Assembly (NCBI GenBank): GCA_037130455.1
Contig: JBAXSZ010000059.1
Span: 1-8,412, forward strand
Origin: CAIMZW01 sp037130455
GTDB lineage: Bacteria; Actinomycetota; Actinomycetes; Nanopelagicales; Nanopelagicaceae
DNA: 8,412 nucleotides
Direction of reading: 5' to 3'
Shown: positions 5,456-8,412 of the stretch, piece after piece
Layout: every line of letters begins with the position of its first letter
How positions within the stretch are numbered: position 1 is the first letter of the stretch
Made by a program: the position numbers and the translations under genes
Notes under the pieces: model-generated
Told to the model about the DNA's origin: nothing
The model's database searches: none
What the model saw: the letters and a program-made list of their open reading frames with translations, nothing else

Positions 5456-6785
5456 TTTCTGCAAGTCTGGCCAAGGATTCCAAGCGTTCCTGCGCGTGAT
5501 CCACAATGCGTGTGGGATAGCCGTGTTGGTAGCCAGTGTCGTTCAACCAAGGTTCATGAATCTGGATCCCCGGCAAGTGATTTAACTCCGGCACGAACCT
5601 GCGAATGTAATTTCCTTCAGGGTCAAATCGCTTTCCTTGTTCAATCGGATTGAAAATTCGATAGTAAGGCGAAGCATCAGTTCCACATCCGGCGGTCCAT
5701 TGCCAACCGTGAGAATTAGAAGCTACATCGTTATCGATCAAATATTGCATGAAGTGATTGGCACCGTGTTGCCATTCGATATGCAAATCCTTGACTAGAA
5801 ATGAAGCCACAATCATGCGCACTCGGTTATGCATCCAACCTTCAGCGATAAGTTGTCGCATTCCAGCATCCACCATGGGATAGCCAGTCCTTCCTTCACA
5901 CCACGCTTGAAACTTTTCATCGGGTTGGTCATACCGCATCTGGGAATATTGTGGGGCGTAGTAATCGCGCGATGTGTGCGGATAGTGGTGCAGAACGTCA
6001 GCGTAAAATTCCCGCCACGCAATCTCTTTCCGAAAGACGTCATGATCTGGATCTTGTTTTAGAGTCGCCAAAATGGTTCGAGGATGAATTTCGCCCCAAC
6101 GAAGGTGCGGGCTTAACCTGCTGGTACCTGGGATTCCAGGGATATTTCTTCCCGCTTCGTATTCAGATAGATCTCCGTCTTGAAATGCCTTCCATCTTTT
6201 CAGCGCCGCTTGTTCGCCAGCTTGCTGAAATTGGATGCCAACGGGTGGCTGCCAATCCGGAAATTGCCGGTCGGATGAATCAGGCGCAACTAGCTTCAAA
6301 TTCTTGGGCGCCTGAACTGGTGCGCGCCAGCCATGAGTTAACCAAGCTCGGTAGAACGGTGTGTACACCCGGTAATTTGTGCCATCGGACTTTCGGACTC
6401 TCCCAGGTGATACCGCATAAATGCTGCCAGTTTTGTTAAGGTGAATGCCTGCGGCCTCAACCCGGGCATCGCGAGCTACGCCATAGGGAGCAAATTCCTC
6501 ACTCACGTGAACGGAGGTTATTTGGTACCTGGAAATGACGCCCTGAAGCACCTCAACTGCATCCCCCGGGATTACCGCCAACATCCCATGCAGCGATTCA
6601 TCCAACGCTTTTAAAGAGGCTGCCAAATAGGCATTTCGATAATCCCCTGCGCGCTCTGCCACTTCTAGATCCAGAATGAACAGGGCCAAGACATCCTGAC
6701 CTTCATCTATCGCCGCCAAGAGCGCCGGGTTATCTGCCAAACGTAAATCTCGGCGAAACCAGAAAAGGGAGCGTGGCGCAGACAT
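5442..6785 (-). CDS. phrB: Class I deoxyribodipyrimidine photolyase (cryptochrome/photolyase family)
   Basis: The protein has 447 residues, normal for class I CPD photolyases. The N-terminal alpha/beta antenna domain begins with LFWFRRDLRLADNPAL. The C-terminal FAD domain carries KEIAWREFYAD (Glu254 and Trp257, matching E. coli E274 and W277, which contact the lesion), TGYPMVDAGMRQL (300-312), WMHNRVRMIVASFLVKDL (317-334) and NSHGWQWTAGCGTD (357-370), including Asn357, equivalent to E. coli N378. It ends with PYYRIFNP and an HEPW motif. These residues indicate repair of cyclobutane pyrimidine dimers using blue light and reduced FAD. Of the electron-transfer Trp triad, the inner two are kept (Trp361, Trp338), but the outer one (E. 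coli W306) is Tyr285. The antenna chromophore cannot be told from sequence. The gene has no ribosome binding site before ATG 6785 and is divergent from the esterase, 17 bases away. Confidence 0.96.
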   Translation of the reverse strand: MSAPRSLFWFRRDLRLADNPALLAAIDEGQDVLALFILDLEVAERAGDYRNAYLAASLKALDESLHGMLAVIPGDAVEVLQGVISRYQITSVHVSEEFAPYGVARDARVEAAGIHLNKTGSIYAVSPGRVRKSDGTNYRVYTPFYRAWLTHGWRAPVQAPKNLKLVAPDSSDRQFPDWQPPVGIQFQQAGEQAALKRWKAFQDGDLSEYEAGRNIPGIPGTSRLSPHLRWGEIHPRTILATLKQDPDHDVFRKEIAWREFYADVLHHYPHTSRDYYAPQYSQMRYDQPDEKFQAWCEGRTGYPMVDAGMRQLIAEGWMHNRVRMIVASFLVKDLHIEWQHGANHFMQYLIDNDVASNSHGWQWTAGCGTDASPYYRIFNPIEQGKRFDPEGNYIRRFVPELNHLPGIQIHEPWLNDTGYQHGYPTRIVDHAQERLESLARLAEIKAQ

Positions 6786-6790
6786 GACGG

Positions 6791-6797
6791 TATCTTG
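6791..6797. promoter_or_regulatory. Overlapping divergent -10 elements, photolyase and esterase
   Basis: Within the 17-base gap between the two start codons, plus-strand TATCTT (6791-6796) is six bases before the esterase ATG. Minus-strand CAAGAT (6797-6792) is six bases before the photolyase ATG. The plus-strand match to TANNNT is good; the minus-strand one has C in place of the first T. Neither has an evident -35, and neither gene has a ribosome binding site. Both mRNAs would be leaderless. Confidence 0.35.
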
Positions 6798-6846
6798 TCA
6801 CCATGGAGATTATTAAGCGCTTCCAAATTCGAGATCTCCATGGTGA
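6798..6846. repeat. 13-bp perfect inverted repeat over the esterase start codon
   Basis: TCACCATGGAGAT (6798-6810) and ATCTCCATGGTGA (6834-6846) are perfect reverse complements with a 23-base spacer, which itself holds the 8-bp palindrome AAGCGCTT (6815-6822). The left arm includes the esterase ATG (6803-6805) and the right arm is within its codons 11-15. In RNA this is a strong hairpin that sequesters the start codon. In DNA it could be a protein-binding site 13 bases from the photolyase start. Confidence 0.75.
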
Positions 6847-7627
6847 AGTGCATCGCGCCGACTTCAATGGCCGGATCGTGGATTTCTGGGCGCCTGCAGC
6901 AAAAACTGAACACATTATCGTGGCTCACGACGGGCAGAACATTTTTGATCGAAAAACAGCCACCCATGGACGCACTTGGAAGCTGGCACAGACTGCAACC
7001 CGAATATTTAGGGAACATGGCTTTACGCCACCATTGATTATTGGAGTTTTCCATGGGACCACAAAGGAAAATCCCTGGGGCCGAGCTCACGATTTAGCGC
7101 CGCAAGATCCATTTCAAAAAGGCCTAGTCGTGTCTCAAGAAAAGTATCGAGTAGTAAGCCTTGATGATTTACATTCCAATGCCTACCTGGACTCAATTGT
7201 GAAAATGATTGTTCCGCAGATTTGTGCCACGGTTAATGTCGAAGCCAGTCTGCAAAAGACTGCCCTTCTAGGTTCCAGTATGGGTGGACTCGCAACGCTT
7301 TACGGCATGGGAAGACATCCAGATTTCTTTGGCGCTGGATTATCTTTTTCTCCGCACTGGGTCATTGGCAATAATCCATTGGTCGACTCCCTGCTTAATG
7401 CGCTGCCCGCACCGACTAATCATCGTATTTGGATGGCACGAGGAACAAAGGGGTCTGAAAAGCAATATTCCGAACCCCAGCAGTACGCAAATCATAAAAT
7501 GTTGCAATTAGGTTGGCGCGAAAATGAAAACTTCGCATCGCACATTTTCAAAGGCGACCGGCATAACGAACCTTCATGGGGAAGGCAGCTTGAATCGGCA
7601 TTGAATTTTTGGCTCAGAAAGTCTTAG
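6803..7627 (+). CDS. Alpha/beta-hydrolase, putative esterase (esterase D / enterochelin-esterase-like)
   Basis: The protein has 274 residues and is predicted cytoplasmic, with no signal peptide. The fold markers run in the order of the PF00756-type esterases: an early strand ending in IIVAHDGQNIF (38-48), where the DGQN turn is characteristic, and then GVFHGTTKENPWGRAHDL. The nucleophile elbow GSSMGG (157-162) has Ser159, followed by SFSPHW (181-186). Near the C-terminus GDRHNEPSWGRQL has His254 as the probable catalytic histidine. The region MARGTKGSEKQY (211-222) matches the usual GTKE strand, but I cannot name the acid of the triad with confidence. Members hydrolyse small acyl esters, S-formylglutathione or siderophore esters; the substrate here is unknown. 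The start codon sits inside the inverted repeat at 6798-6846 and lacks a ribosome binding site. The stop overlaps the convergent GH13 stop by four bases. Confidence 0.9.
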   Translation: MEIIKRFQIRDLHGEVHRADFNGRIVDFWAPAAKTEHIIVAHDGQNIFDRKTATHGRTWKLAQTATRIFREHGFTPPLIIGVFHGTTKENPWGRAHDLAPQDPFQKGLVVSQEKYRVVSLDDLHSNAYLDSIVKMIVPQICATVNVEASLQKTALLGSSMGGLATLYGMGRHPDFFGAGLSFSPHWVIGNNPLVDSLLNALPAPTNHRIWMARGTKGSEKQYSEPQQYANHKMLQLGWRENENFASHIFKGDRHNEPSWGRQLESALNFWLRKS

Positions 7628-8412
7628 GACACACTTTTCAATAATTTGTAGATTCCTACGCCTGCGTTAGAAAAGGAAATCTTGCCTTCGATAATTTCTG
7701 GTCCGAAAAGCGTTTTTACTTTTCTCCCTCGAAGTACATCGGCAACGCTACATTTAGCTTTTTCTCGAGAGATAACGATGAGAAGTTTCTCCTTCTTGCT
7801 CTCTCGGATAAATGCGATCCAATTGTTTTCAACTCTAACCCATTGCATACCACCATCAGAGAGCGCATGAGATTTTCTGCGAATCGCAACCAGCTGCGAA
7901 ACTTGGCTTAGAAAATCGTGATCCCAACCAGATCGATCATCCCAATTAATCGTTCTGCGTGCATCTTCTCCCCAAGCACCTTGTAGCCCTATTTCATCAC
8001 CAGCAAATATGGATGGAACCCCCGGATAAGTAAGCAACAACCCCATACCAGCCAGGTGACGATCTCGATTTCCACCCACAACATTTCGAAATCGGGCCGT
8101 GTCATGGGAATCAAGAAGCGTCATGCTGGAAACCAATGAACGCCAAGGTACACCCGCGTTAAAGGAACGCATGCCAGCCACCATTTGTTCACCTGAAAAG
8201 TCCGGAATTGGTGCGGGAAGTCCGAAGAATCCAAATTTGATATCAGGATTATGTTTCAACCAACCCCAAACAGATCTCATAAAACCGTTGTAGTTCATAG
8301 TTCCATGCCAACCATTGCCATCTAGATCCACCGGAAAATTGTCAGCATTTTCCGCGACCAGCCAGGCATCGGGATTGACTTCATCCAGCGCTTTGCGAAT
8401 CCCCCGAGTTAC
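7624..8412 (-). CDS. GH13 alpha-amylase-family glycoside hydrolase, C-terminal part (runs off the right edge)
   Basis: Only the last 262 residues are in the window. The frame stays open to the edge, so the GTG at 8331 is not the start. Counting from the edge, WLVAEN holds the likely general acid Glu21, and LLDSHDTARF holds His103 and the conserved Asp104 (GH13 region IV). PSIFAGDEIGLQGAWGEDARRTINWD (about 132-157) closes the barrel in the manner of maltodextrin-acting enzymes, and a beta-rich C-terminal domain follows. The nucleophile Asp (region II) must lie just beyond the window. The enzyme would cleave alpha-1,4 (or related) glucosidic bonds in maltodextrins, glycogen or starch fragments; the exact subfamily cannot be set from this part. 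The stop interlocks with the esterase stop at TTAG (7624-7627), and no terminator is seen on either strand. Confidence 0.93.
   Translation of the reverse strand, partial: VTRGIRKALDEVNPDAWLVAENADNFPVDLDGNGWHGTMNYNGFMRSVWGWLKHNPDIKFGFFGLPAPIPDFSGEQMVAGMRSFNAGVPWRSLVSSMTLLDSHDTARFRNVVGGNRDRHLAGMGLLLTYPGVPSIFAGDEIGLQGAWGEDARRTINWDDRSGWDHDFLSQVSQLVAIRRKSHALSDGGMQWVRVENNWIAFIRESKKEKLLIVISREKAKCSVADVLRGRKVKTLFGPEIIEGKISFSNAGVGIYKLLKSVS

Noticed and set aside
5951..6439. 162-residue plus-strand ORF opposite the photolyase
   Set aside because: It is antisense to the core FAD and linker region of a clear photolyase and shows no domain motifs.
6707..7090. Minus-strand ORF spanning the photolyase/esterase gap
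   Set aside because: It overlaps the starts of two well-supported genes and would encode no recognisable motif.
7624..8331. GTG at 8331 as the start of a short GH13-like protein
   Set aside because: The reading frame continues without a stop to the window edge and the upstream residues contain the expected GH13 acid motif WLVAEN, so the gene is truncated by the window, not short.
1..8412. Mobile element, CRISPR array, prophage or defence island
   Set aside because: No transposase, integrase, regularly spaced repeats, toxin-antitoxin pair or defence-type nuclease or helicase is present; the tRNA has no attachment-site direct repeat within the window that I can see.

Overview
This 8.4 kb window looks like ordinary, densely packed chromosome from a moderate-GC bacterium. 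An actinobacterium is most likely, possibly one of the small-genome pelagic lineages. That rests on the style of the photolyase, short-chain dehydrogenase and GH13 proteins, on GTG starts, and on several genes that look leaderless, which is common in Actinobacteria. No 16S or marker phylogeny is possible here, so the placement is an inference.

Layout, left to right. A minus-strand tRNA-Arg(CCU) with an encoded CCA lies near the left edge. A recognisable promoter then drives a plus-strand pair six bases apart: a saccharopine-dehydrogenase-family oxidoreductase and a classical short-chain dehydrogenase. Next, on the plus strand, is a secreted, Ala/Lys/Thr-rich helical protein with four cysteines. 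It converges on a minus-strand, Tat-type exported Rieske [2Fe-2S] protein. Divergent from the Rieske gene is a multi-pass membrane diguanylate cyclase (GGDEF), whose 3' end overlaps the 3' end of a minus-strand class I DNA photolyase by 14 bases. Only 17 bases separate the photolyase start from a divergent alpha/beta-hydrolase of the esterase D type. The esterase stop interlocks with the stop of a minus-strand GH13 alpha-amylase-family enzyme that runs off the right edge.

The genes do not form one pathway. The only convincing operon is the oxidoreductase plus short-chain dehydrogenase pair. Three adjacent gene pairs are convergent with a gap of five bases or an overlap, and no intrinsic terminators are visible. 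Three genes (GGDEF, photolyase, esterase) have a -10-like hexamer exactly six bases before an ATG and no ribosome binding site, which suggests leaderless mRNAs.

I found no mobile element, CRISPR array, defence system, or convincing new multi-gene system. The most unusual DNA-level signal is a perfect 13-bp inverted repeat that swallows the esterase start codon beside the photolyase promoter. The protein-level oddities are a Rieske domain without the usual disulfide cysteines, a photolyase with Tyr in place of the outer Trp of the electron-transfer triad, a GGDEF domain without its inhibitory site, and the unrecognised four-cysteine secreted helical protein.
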